NCBI GenBank assembly: GCA_910578145.1
Contig: CAJTPJ010000023.1
Span: 1 to 11,894, forward strand
From: an uncultured Christensenella sp.
GTDB taxonomy: Bacteria > Bacillota > Clostridia > Christensenellales > Borkfalkiaceae
Direction: 5' to 3'
Length of the DNA: 11,894 nucleotides
This document shows positions 1-8,173 of this stretch, one piece after another. The position numbers and the translations under genes are program-made. Below the pieces are notes generated by a model. The model was not told where the DNA came from. It saw only the letters and a program-made list of their open reading frames with translations, and ran no database searches. Each line of letters opens with the position of its first letter. Within the stretch, counting starts at the first letter, position 1.

Positions 1-52
1 GGCGCTTTATTTTATTATTTATTAAGTTGCAAAAAGCAAACGCCGTTATTGG

Positions 53-3000
53 TTACGCTTCTTTCTCTTCCTGTGCTTTAAAGTCTTCCGCTTCAACAAC
101 CGAATTAAAACCGGGGTTGATTACGGGGGACATATTTTTATACTCTTTTACGCCCGTGCCGGCAGGAATAAGTTTACCTATAATAACGTTTTCTTTCAAG
201 CCGATAAGCGGGTCAACCTTGTTTTTGATAGCCGCGTCGGTAAGCACCCTTGCAGTTTCCTGGAACGAAGCCGCCGAAAGGAAGCTGTCGGTAGACAGCG
301 CCGCCTTGGTAATACCAAGCAGGACTCGCTTTTGAAGCGCGGGCGTGCCGCCGTTTTCAATGGCTTTCATATTTTCTTCTTCAACGGTGAACATATCCAC
401 GGTTTCGCCGGGAAGTAAGCTGGTTGAGCCTGCGCTTTCTATCCTTACCTTTCTAAGCATCTGGCGTACGATAATTTCTACGTGCTTATCGTTAATGTCA
501 ACGCCCTGCGAACGGTAAACAGATTGAACCTGTTCGAGAATATAGTCCTGAACGCCCTTTACGCCCGAAATTCTTAAAATATCCTGGGGATAAACCGAAC
601 CTGCGTTAAGCACCGTACCGGGCTGAACGGTTTCGCCGTTTTTAACGTGAAGTTCCGCGTTAAAAGGCAAAAGATATTCCTTTTTAACTTCTTTGGTTGC
701 AGGGTCGCGAACGACTATGCGCTTTAAATTATCCTTTTCGTCAATGGAAACAACGCCCGAAACTTCGCAAAGCGTGGAGCAACCCTTGGGTTTGCGCGCT
801 TCAAAAAGCTCTTCTACGCGGGGAAGACCCTGCGTAATATCGCCCGTAGCCGCAATACCGCCCGTATGGAAGGTACGCATCGTAAGCTGGGTACCGGGCT
901 CGCCTATAGACTGAGCCGCGATAACGCCAACTGCTTCGCCCGTTTGCACGGGGCTGTTGGTAGCCATATTTTTGCCGTAGCACTTTGCGCAAACGCCGTA
1001 GCGCGAGTTGCAGGTGAATACCGAACGGATAGAAACTTCTTCAATGCCCGCCGCAACAATCTGCTTTGCAAGCAAATCAGTAACGAAGCCGTTTACGGGA
1101 ACTATTACGTTTCCGTTTTTGTCTTTAACGTCTTCGGAAACAAATCTGCCCTGAATTCTGTCCTCCAAGCCCTCGATAACTTCGCCGTTAGGTCCTATAA
1201 TAGCCCTTACAACCATACCGCGCGGCTTTTTACTGCCCGCCATACAGTCGTCTTCACGCACGATTACGTCCTGAGAAACGTCTACGAGACGACGGGTAAG
1301 ATAACCCGAGTCAGCCGTTTTAAGCGCCGTATCCGCAAGACCTTTACGTCCGCCGTGCGAAGAAATAAAGTATTCGAGAACGGAAAGTCCCTGTCTGAAA
1401 CACGATTTAACGGGAACTTCTATCTTTTTACCCTGCGGGTTAACCATTAGTCCGCGCATACCGGAAAGCTGTTTCATCTGGTCGATTGAACCACGCGCGC
1501 CCGAGTTTGCCATCATCCAAATGGGGTTAAACTTGTCAAGCGACTTTTTCAACGCGTCGGTAACCCTGTCGGTAGCGTCGTCCCACGCGTTAATTACCGC
1601 GTTGTAGCGCTCTTCCTCACGCAAAAGTCCGCGCTGATATTTCTTTTCGATTTTAAGAACGTTTGCTTCGGTTTCTTCCACAATCGCCTTTTTAGCGTCG
1701 GGAACGTGCATATCGAATACCGACGTGGTGATAGCGCCCACCGTGGAATACTTATAACCGAGAGTTTTGATTTTATCAAGTATATCCGCGGCACGGGGCG
1801 CACCGCCCGTTTTAAAGCAACGCTCTACTATTTTGCCAAGCTGCTTTTTGCCTACTGCAACGCTGCCACTAAGGAATTCGTACGAAATTTCGTATTTGAG
1901 ATAATCTTGGGGAGTTTTACGCTCTACAAAGCCCAAATCCTGAGGCATATTGGAGTTGAATATAATTCTTCCGACCGAAGTTTTTACGGTGCCGGTAACG
2001 GTTTGACCGTTGAAAGGCGACTTTTCGTCCGCGATAGTAACCGTTCTGCGCACGTAAATTTCATCCTGCATATGAATGAGCTTAAGCTGGTAAGCTACCA
2101 TTGCTTCGTCTTCGGAGATATACGCGCCGGGAACGTACTTTTCGGCGCCTTCCTCGTTTTCGCCGCACTCGTAATACCTGTCGCCGCTCCAACGATAGAA
2201 TTTACCCTCTTCACGCCTTAATATGGTAAGGTAGTAAGCGCCCATAACCATATCCTGCGAAGGCTGCATAACGGGCTTGCCGTCCGACAGCTTTAAGATA
2301 TTGTTGGAGGAAAGCATAAGATATCTTGCTTCCGCCTGAGCTTCTATCGAAAGGGGAACGTGAACCGCCATCTGGTCGCCATCGAAGTCCGCGTTGAACG
2401 CGGTACATACCAACGGGTGAATTTTAATAGCTCTGCCCTCTATCAACACGGGCTCGAACGCTTGAATTGAAAGCCTGTGCAGGGTAGGCGCACGGTTTAA
2501 GAGCACGGGGTGTTCTTTTATAACTTCTTCAAGCACGTCCCACACGAAAGGCTTAGCCTTTTCAACCGTGCGTTTCGCGCTTTTGATATTGTGGCACTGC
2601 CCGCTTTCAACCAGCTTTTTCATAACGAACGGTTTAAAAAGCTCGATAGCCATTTCCTTGGGCAATCCGCACTGATAGAGTTTAAGTTCGGGACCGACGA
2701 CGATAACCGAACGACCGGAATAGTCTACACGCTTACCCAAAAGGTTTTGGCGGAAACGTCCTTGTTTACCGCGAAGCATACCCGAAAGCGATTTAAGCTC
2801 CCTGTTAGAGGGACCGGAAAGCGCCTTGCCGCGCCTGCCGTTGTCTATAAGCGCGTCAACAGCTTCCTGCAACATACGCTTTTCGTTTTTTACAATCATA
2901 TCGGGAGCGCCGAGCTCCATCATTCTTTTAAGACGGTTGTTGCGGTTAATAACTCTTCTATACAAATCGTTCAAGTCGGAAGAAGCAAACCTGCCGCCGT

Positions 3001-3751
3001 CAAGCTGAACCATAGGTCTTAAATCGGGAGGAAGCACGGGAAGCACGGTTAAAACCATCCACTCGGGGCGGTTGCCGCTTTTTCTAAACGCTTCGATAAC
3101 TTCTATTCTCTTAACCGCTTTTACGCGCTTTTGGCTTGCGGTAGAGCTGTCTATTATTTTCTTCGTTTCCTCGGCTTCCTTGTCAAGGTTTACAGCCATT
3201 AAAAGTTCGCGGATAGCTTCCGCGCCCATTCCTACTTTAAGCCCCGTAGTTTCCGCGTCGCCGTATTTTTCTTCTATCTCGCGGAGTTCCTTATCGTTTA
3301 TAACCTGTTTGTATTCCAAAATGGGAATATTGCCCGGGTCTATAACGACGTAAGCCGCAAAGTAAATTATCTGCTCCAAAGCCTTTGGGCTCATATCGAG
3401 AATAAGACCTATTCTCGAAGGCACGCCGCGGAAGTACCAGATATGGGAAACGGGAGCGGCAAGCTCGATATGCCCCATTCGTTCGCGCCTTACCTTGGCA
3501 CGGGTTACTTCTACGCCGCACTTTTCGCAAGTGATACCCTTGTAACGGATTCTTTTATACTTTCCGCAGTGACATTCCCAATCCTTCATCGGTCCGAAAA
3601 TACGCTCGCAGAAAAGTCCGTCCTTTTCGGGCTTTTGCGTTCTGTAATTTATGGTTTCGGGCTTGGTTACCTCGCCCTTGGAAAGTTCCCTGATTTTTTC
3701 GGGAGAAGCTACACTTATTTTAATAGAGTTAAAATCGTTTAATTCAAACAT
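53..3751 (-). CDS. rpoC: DNA-directed RNA polymerase subunit beta'
   Basis: RpoC forms the clamp and most of the catalytic centre of RNA polymerase, pairing with RpoB in the cytoplasm. The 1232-residue protein is close to the usual Firmicutes length (about 1200) and appears complete. Visible landmarks, in order: the N-terminal zinc ribbon (C60, C62, C75, C78); the catalytic loop NADFDGDQM at 453-461, whose Asp455, Asp457 and Asp459 hold the active-site Mg2+; the bridge helix around 800-824; the second zinc site (C836, C914, C921, C924); and the trigger loop around 947-965 with Met958, Arg959 and His962. There is no large insertion in the trigger loop, unlike proteobacterial RpoC. The ATG is preceded by a GGGAGG Shine-Dalgarno 7 nt upstream that follows directly on the rpoB stop codon, so the pair is cotranscribed and probably translationally coupled. 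The stop is TAA at 53-55. No convincing terminator or next gene is visible in the 52 bases beyond it. Confidence 0.99.
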   Translation of the reverse strand: MFELNDFNSIKISVASPEKIRELSKGEVTKPETINYRTQKPEKDGLFCERIFGPMKDWECHCGKYKRIRYKGITCEKCGVEVTRAKVRRERMGHIELAAPVSHIWYFRGVPSRIGLILDMSPKALEQIIYFAAYVVIDPGNIPILEYKQVINDKELREIEEKYGDAETTGLKVGMGAEAIRELLMAVNLDKEAEETKKIIDSSTASQKRVKAVKRIEVIEAFRKSGNRPEWMVLTVLPVLPPDLRPMVQLDGGRFASSDLNDLYRRVINRNNRLKRMMELGAPDMIVKNEKRMLQEAVDALIDNGRRGKALSGPSNRELKSLSGMLRGKQGRFRQNLLGKRVDYSGRSVIVVGPELKLYQCGLPKEMAIELFKPFVMKKLVESGQCHNIKSAKRTVEKAKPFVWDVLEEVIKEHPVLLNRAPTLHRLSIQAFEPVLIEGRAIKIHPLVCTAFNADFDGDQMAVHVPLSIEAQAEARYLMLSSNNILKLSDGKPVMQPSQDMVMGAYYLTILRREEGKFYRWSGDRYYECGENEEGAEKYVPGAYISEDEAMVAYQLKLIHMQDEIYVRRTVTIADEKSPFNGQTVTGTVKTSVGRIIFNSNMPQDLGFVERKTPQDYLKYEISYEFLSGSVAVGKKQLGKIVERCFKTGGAPRAADILDKIKTLGYKYSTVGAITTSVFDMHVPDAKKAIVEETEANVLKIEKKYQRGLLREEERYNAVINAWDDATDRVTDALKKSLDKFNPIWMMANSGARGSIDQMKQLSGMRGLMVNPQGKKIEVPVKSCFRQGLSVLEYFISSHGGRKGLADTALKTADSGYLTRRLVDVSQDVIVREDDCMAGSKKPRGMVVRAIIGPNGEVIEGLEDRIQGRFVSEDVKDKNGNVIVPVNGFVTDLLAKQIVAAGIEEVSIRSVFTCNSRYGVCAKCYGKNMATNSPVQTGEAVGVIAAQSIGEPGTQLTMRTFHTGGIAATGDITQGLPRVEELFEARKPKGCSTLCEVSGVVSIDEKDNLKRIVVRDPATKEVKKEYLLPFNAELHVKNGETVQPGTVLNAGSVYPQDILRISGVKGVQDYILEQVQSVYRSQGVDINDKHVEIIVRQMLRKVRIESAGSTSLLPGETVDMFTVEEENMKAIENGGTPALQKRVLLGITKAALSTDSFLSAASFQETARVLTDAAIKNKVDPLIGLKENVIIGKLIPAGTGVKEYKNMSPVINPGFNSVVEAEDFKAQEEKEA

Positions 3752-3764
3752 TTATTGACCTCCC

Positions 3765-6700
3765 TTACTCGTCTTCCCCGTCGTCAAACAGGTTGGAATC
3801 AAGCTCGTCCTCATCGTCGTCGCTTTCGTCAAACAACGTAAACTTGTCGCCAAGGTCGTCGTCATCGCCGAAATCGTCGATATCGTCGTCAAAGAGTTCC
3901 TTGCTGGTGAAGTCGTCTTCGTCGTTGTCGAAAATAGAAATGGGTTCGAGTTCGATTTCTTCGTCCGCGTCCGCATCTTGCGTAAGGTCGAATTCGGTAA
4001 CGGGAATAGCGTCCTCCGCTTCCTGCGCCTCGCGCGCCCTTGCGGTGGGGATTGCGTCGTCATCGTCGTCAAGCTCGCGTATAATGAGCTCTTCGCCGCT
4101 TTCCGTAAGCACTTTGATATCGAGCGCAAGCGATTGAAGTTCTTTCAAAAGCACTTTAAACGCTTCTGGTATGCCCGGCTCGGAGATATTGTTGCCTTTT
4201 ACTATGCTTTCATAGGTTTTTACACGACCTACGATATCGTCCGACTTGACTGTAAGAATTTCCTGCAATATGTGCGCCGCACCGTACGCTTCCAACGCCC
4301 AAACTTCCATTTCGCCGAAACGCTGTCCGCCGAACTGCGCTTTACCGCCCAAAGGCTGCTGCGTTACAAGGCTGTAAGGTCCTATCGAACGCGCGTGGAT
4401 TTTATCGTCTACGAGGTGGTTAAGTTTAATCATATACTGAACGCCTACGGTTACCCTGTTTTCAAAAGGTTCGCCCGTTCTGCCGTCGTATACCTGAATT
4501 TTACCGTCAACCTTGCCCTCGGGGTTTAAAAGGTTGTTTTCCTGGAAGAGTTTCTTTATATCCTGCTCGGTAGCGCCGTCGAATACGGGGGTTGCAATTT
4601 TCCAGCCAAGCTGTTTGCACACTAAGCCCAAGTGAACTTCAAGCACCTGTCCTATGTTCATACGCGAAGGAACGCCGAGGGGGTTTAAAACTATTTGCAA
4701 AGGCGTGCCGTCCGCAAGGAAAGGCATATCCGCCTGCGGAAGCACGCGGGAAATAACGCCCTTGTTACCGTGGCGTCCCGCCATTTTGTCGCCTATCTGG
4801 ATTTTACGCTTCTGTGCGATATATACGCGCACCAATTTGGAAACGCCGGGGGAAAGTTCGTCCTTGTTTTCGCGGGTGAACACCTTTACGTCAACGACTA
4901 TACCGCCCTCGCCGTGGGGTACTTTAAGCGAAGTATCCCTAACTTCCCTGGACTTTTCGCCGAATATTGCGCGTAAAAGCCTTTCTTCGGGAGTAAGCTC
5001 GGTTTCGCCCTTGGGCGTAACTTTACCTACCAAGATATCGCCGGGCTGAACTTCCGCGCCTACGCGGATAATTCCGTCCTTGTCCAAATCTTTAAGCGCT
5101 TCTTCCGAAACGTTGGGGATATCGCGGGTGATTTCTTCCGCGCCGAGCTTGGTATCGCGCGCTTCGGTTTCGTGTTCTTCTATGTGGATAGAAGTGAAAA
5201 CGTCGTCCTGAACTAATTTTTCGGAAATGAGAATAGCGTCCTCGTAGTTGTAGCCTTCCCACTCCATATAGCCTATCAAAATGTTTTTACCAAGCGCAAG
5301 TTCGCCGTTGTTTGTAGCGGGGCCGTCTGCGATAATTTCGCCTGCTTCAACCCTGTCGCCCGTGGTTATTATGGGGCGCTGGTTAAGGCACGTGCCCTGG
5401 TTGGAGCGCTGGAATTTCTTTAAAGGATATTCGGCGATAAGCCCGTTATCTTCCTGTATTTTAATAAGGTCGGAAGCAACGCCCACGGCAATACCCGCGT
5501 TTCTTGCGCGCACCATAACGCCGCTGTCGCGCGCGATTGCGTGCTCTATACCCGTTGCTACGATAGCGCTTTCGGTTTTCATAAGAGGAACTGCCTGGCG
5601 CTGCATATTCGAACCCATCAACGCACGGTTGGTATCGTCGTTTTCAAGGAAAGGAATAAGCGCGGTTGCAACCGAAACGAGCTGTTTGGGCGAAACGTCC
5701 ATATAGTCCATTTTGTCGGGCGTGTATTGGGTAATCAAATCGCGGTGACGGCAACCTATGTGCGCGTTTACGAAACGATTGTCCCCGTCAAGAGGTTCGT
5801 TTGCCTGCGCAACTATAAACCTGTCCTCTTCGTCCGCAGTAAGGTAGTCCACCCTGTCGGTTACTACGGTATCTATAACCTTGCCTTCACCGTCCAACTT
5901 ATGCTCCACCTTTCTGTAAGGGCTCATAATAAAGCCGTACTCGTTTACCTTAGAGAAAGTTGCAAGCGAGGAAATAAGACCGATATTCTGACCTTCGGGG
6001 GTTTCTATGGGGCACAACCTGCCGTAGTGCGAGTGGTGAACGTCGCGCACCTCGAAAGTAGCTCTGTCGCGGTTAAGACCGCCGGGGCCGAGCGCGGAAA
6101 GTTTACGTTTGTGCGTAAGTTCCGCCGCGGGGTTGGTTTGGTCCATAAACTGCGACAACTGCGAAGAACCGAAAAATTCGCGGATAACCGCGGTTACGGG
6201 GCGCACGTTAACCAAACCCGAGGGGGTTACGTCCATTGCGTCCTGCGTAGCCATACGCTCTTTAATAAGTTTTTCAAGCCTTGCAATACCTATGCGCAAC
6301 TGGTTTTGAAGAAGTTCGCCAACCGAACGCACGCGGCGGTTGCCAAGGTGGTCTATGTTGTCGATAGTGCCTATTCCGTACTGTAAATCGAGGTTTGACG
6401 AAATAGCCGCAACGATATCGTCAACGGTAACGTGTTTATGGTTAAGTTTTTCAACGACGGGTTTAATAGTCTTTTTATCGTCGTCGTCAAGCTGTTTGCC
6501 TGAAATTAAAAGCTCGTTAAAGCGCTTGCAGGCGATAACGAATTTAGCGCGCGCTTCCTTGCGCTTTTCCCTGTTTTTCTTATCCTCGGGCTTTTCGTCG
6601 TCCGTTTCGGGAGTTTCGGCGGTGTAATATACAGCGTTTATCTCGTCGCAGTATTTTTCTGCAATTTCTTCAGGTTTAGCGTTTTCGCACTCAGCCGCAA

Positions 6701-7832
6701 TTTTCTGCATAAACTTGAAATTGGGCAGATATATGGTGGGCAACAGCCCGAAATCCTTATGAGGTCTGTCCGAAACAGCAGAGAAATTACAGGTATTGTT
6801 AGCTATTATTTTGTGCTTAATTTCGCCCTGCGCCGCGTCGGAAACGAGTACCATAACCTCGTTTACGCCCGCGTTTTGCATTTCGTAAGCAACTTCTTCG
6901 GTAACAATCTCGCCGCCGTGCGCCATAATTTCGCCCGTTTCGGGGTTAACGACGTCCTCGGCAAGTTTGCAGCCGGGCAATCTGTAAACGAGATTTAACT
7001 TTTTATTGAATTTATATCTTCCGACCTTTACCACGTCGTAGCGGCGGGGGTCGAAAAATAAATTGTTAAGGTGCTGGCGTACCGACGCTTCGGTGGGAAC
7101 TTCGCCGGGGCGCAACCTTCTGTAAAGCTCTATAAGACCGTCGGACTCGGACTTGGTGGTGTCCTTTGCGATAGTAGCTTCTATCATAGCGTCGTTTGCG
7201 TACAAATCGAGAAGCGCCCTATCCGAGCCGAAACCGAGCGCGCGCAACAATACGGTGGCACATATCTTGCGTTTACGGTCTACGTGAACCCATAAAACGC
7301 CCTGCGCGTCCTGCTCGAATTCAAGCCACGCGCCGCGGTTGGGGATAACCGTAGTGCCGTAAATTTCTTTGCCGGTCTTGTCCCTTGACGAAGCGTTATA
7401 AGCGCCGGGGGAACGGACGAGCTGGGAAACGATAGCGCGCTCTGCACCGTTAATGATAAACGAGCCGCTTTCGGTCATAAGAGGGAAATCGCCCATAAAT
7501 ACGGGTTGGTCGATAACCTCGTCCTTAACTTTGTTTACAAGGCGCACCTTTACGTGCATAGGAAGCGCATAGGTAGCGTCGCGGTTGCGGCACTCCTGCT
7601 CGCTGTACTTGGGCTTTTCGTCGAACCAGTGTTCTAAGAAATAAAGCTCGTAGTGGTCGGAATAGTCGGTTATGGGCATAAAGTCCTCGAAAACTTCCGT
7701 AATGCCCTCCTGCATAAACGCGTTATAGCTCGACTTCTGTATTTCCACGAGGTCGGGAATTTCTATAACTTCGTTTATTTTACCGAACTTTCTTCTCTCC
7801 GTTTTGCCATACTTGTGAATCGGTAAATTCAT
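3765..7832 (-). CDS. rpoB: DNA-directed RNA polymerase subunit beta, with acidic C-terminal extension
   Basis: RpoB is the second large catalytic subunit of RNA polymerase and the rifamycin target. I chose the ATG at 7832 (1355 residues, starting MNLPIHKYGK) because AAAAAGGAG lies 9 nt upstream. A GTG 45 nt further upstream would add 15 residues but would put that Shine-Dalgarno inside the gene. Landmarks: SQLVRSPGAY near residues 135-145; HLGNRRVRSVGELLQNQ; the rifampicin region FFGSSQLSQFMDQ at about 554-566; PIETPEGQNIGLI; GDKMAGRHGNKG with Lys1016 and Lys1024 (E. coli K1065 and K1073); and the conserved C-terminal GGQRFGEMEVWALEAYGAAH. Three oddities stand out. Residue 577 is Lys where nearly all bacteria have Arg (E. 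coli R529). A charged insertion lies at about 400-452. About 100 very acidic residues follow the conserved end, making the protein longer than B. subtilis RpoB (1193). The gene is read with rpoC from a promoter at 8058-8086. Confidence 0.99.
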   Translation of the reverse strand: MNLPIHKYGKTERRKFGKINEVIEIPDLVEIQKSSYNAFMQEGITEVFEDFMPITDYSDHYELYFLEHWFDEKPKYSEQECRNRDATYALPMHVKVRLVNKVKDEVIDQPVFMGDFPLMTESGSFIINGAERAIVSQLVRSPGAYNASSRDKTGKEIYGTTVIPNRGAWLEFEQDAQGVLWVHVDRKRKICATVLLRALGFGSDRALLDLYANDAMIEATIAKDTTKSESDGLIELYRRLRPGEVPTEASVRQHLNNLFFDPRRYDVVKVGRYKFNKKLNLVYRLPGCKLAEDVVNPETGEIMAHGGEIVTEEVAYEMQNAGVNEVMVLVSDAAQGEIKHKIIANNTCNFSAVSDRPHKDFGLLPTIYLPNFKFMQKIAAECENAKPEEIAEKYCDEINAVYYTAETPETDDEKPEDKKNREKRKEARAKFVIACKRFNELLISGKQLDDDDKKTIKPVVEKLNHKHVTVDDIVAAISSNLDLQYGIGTIDNIDHLGNRRVRSVGELLQNQLRIGIARLEKLIKERMATQDAMDVTPSGLVNVRPVTAVIREFFGSSQLSQFMDQTNPAAELTHKRKLSALGPGGLNRDRATFEVRDVHHSHYGRLCPIETPEGQNIGLISSLATFSKVNEYGFIMSPYRKVEHKLDGEGKVIDTVVTDRVDYLTADEEDRFIVAQANEPLDGDNRFVNAHIGCRHRDLITQYTPDKMDYMDVSPKQLVSVATALIPFLENDDTNRALMGSNMQRQAVPLMKTESAIVATGIEHAIARDSGVMVRARNAGIAVGVASDLIKIQEDNGLIAEYPLKKFQRSNQGTCLNQRPIITTGDRVEAGEIIADGPATNNGELALGKNILIGYMEWEGYNYEDAILISEKLVQDDVFTSIHIEEHETEARDTKLGAEEITRDIPNVSEEALKDLDKDGIIRVGAEVQPGDILVGKVTPKGETELTPEERLLRAIFGEKSREVRDTSLKVPHGEGGIVVDVKVFTRENKDELSPGVSKLVRVYIAQKRKIQIGDKMAGRHGNKGVISRVLPQADMPFLADGTPLQIVLNPLGVPSRMNIGQVLEVHLGLVCKQLGWKIATPVFDGATEQDIKKLFQENNLLNPEGKVDGKIQVYDGRTGEPFENRVTVGVQYMIKLNHLVDDKIHARSIGPYSLVTQQPLGGKAQFGGQRFGEMEVWALEAYGAAHILQEILTVKSDDIVGRVKTYESIVKGNNISEPGIPEAFKVLLKELQSLALDIKVLTESGEELIIRELDDDDDAIPTARAREAQEAEDAIPVTEFDLTQDADADEEIELEPISIFDNDEDDFTSKELFDDDIDDFGDDDDLGDKFTLFDESDDDEDELDSNLFDDGEDE

Positions 7833-7841
7833 TAAAACGAA

Positions 7842-7850
7842 CTCCTTTTT
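7842..7850 (-). promoter_or_regulatory. Ribosome binding site that fixes the rpoB start
   Basis: On the minus strand AAAAAGGAG sits 9 nt before the ATG at 7832. This is ideal spacing and decides against the upstream in-frame GTG at 7877. A small GGCT-AAAA-AGCC hairpin lies just upstream of it. Confidence 0.85.
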
Positions 7851-8036
7851 TGGCTTTTTAGCCGTATATATTTTCACATTTTGGCGATTATGCGTATATA
7901 TCTTTTCACCGCAAAAAATCGAATGTTACCAAAGTTAAAAATCTGAAACCGCGGCGGCGTTCCGCCCGCAAATTAAAACGCTTTTCGGCTTGGCGTTATT
8001 TTTGCCCTTGCCGCAAATTATTTTAGCCGTTTTCCC

Positions 8037-8065
8037 TTTACATTTAAATAAATATATATTATAAT
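8037..8065 (+). promoter_or_regulatory. Predicted sigma-A promoter for rqcP-ispDF-radA
   Basis: The plus strand reads TTTACA (8037-8042), 17 nt, TATAAT (8060-8065): a 5/6 -35 and a perfect -10 at ideal spacing. The -10 overlaps the -10 of the opposing rpoB promoter within the palindrome ATTATAAT. The predicted transcript has a leader of about 136 nt before rqcP. Confidence 0.6.
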
Positions 8066-8086
8066 TCAAGGGTATTCGGGTGTGGA
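8058..8086 (-). promoter_or_regulatory. Predicted sigma-A promoter for rpoBC
   Basis: The minus strand reads TCCACA, 17 nt, TATAAT: a 4/6 -35 and a perfect -10. Transcription would start near 8051, leaving a leader of roughly 220 nt before rpoB. A second, weaker candidate lies upstream (TTTACA at 8173-8168, 17 nt, TAAACT at 8150-8145). A third possible one lies closer to the gene (TTGCGG, 16 nt, CATAAT, near 7885-7912). Confidence 0.55.
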
Positions 8087-8154
8087 AATTGTCGTATTTT
8101 AGCGCTGAATTTGCCAAATTCGTGCAAAGACAGCATTTTAGTACAGTTTATTAT

Positions 8155-8173
8155 TTTACAACCGTTTTGTAAA
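8155..8173. repeat. Short dyad in the rqcP leader
   Basis: TTTACAA and TTGTAAA are perfect 7-bp inverted arms around a 5-nt centre (CCGTT). It could be an operator half-site pair, a weak RNA hairpin, or simply paired -35-like hexamers. I do not recognise it as a known regulator's box. Confidence 0.4.

Noticed and set aside
1..52. Possible rpoC terminator: GGCG...CGCC ends and a TTGC-TTTTT-GCAA mini-hairpin
   Set aside because: The arms are only 4 bp and no U tract follows on the minus strand, so the end of the rpoC transcript cannot be placed.
3793..4137. Serine-rich open frame opposite the rpoB 3' end
   Set aside because: It is the mirror of the GAC/GAT-rich acidic tail, which reads as TCG/TCC/TCA serine codons on the other strand.
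5541..6386. Long open frame (281 codons) on the plus strand opposite rpoB, and similar plus-strand frames across rpoB and rpoC
   Set aside because: They lie antisense to highly conserved coding sequence, have no recognisable domains, and arise from codon bias in the real genes.
7833..7877. 15-residue N-terminal extension of RpoB from a GTG start
   Set aside because: The strong Shine-Dalgarno lies inside this extension, 9 nt before the ATG at 7832, and the family begins close to that ATG.
7977..8003. Plus-strand AACGC/GCGTT hairpin followed by ATTTTTG, resembling an intrinsic terminator
   Set aside because: The stem is only 5 bp and lies upstream of the predicted plus-strand promoter, with no plus-strand gene before it.
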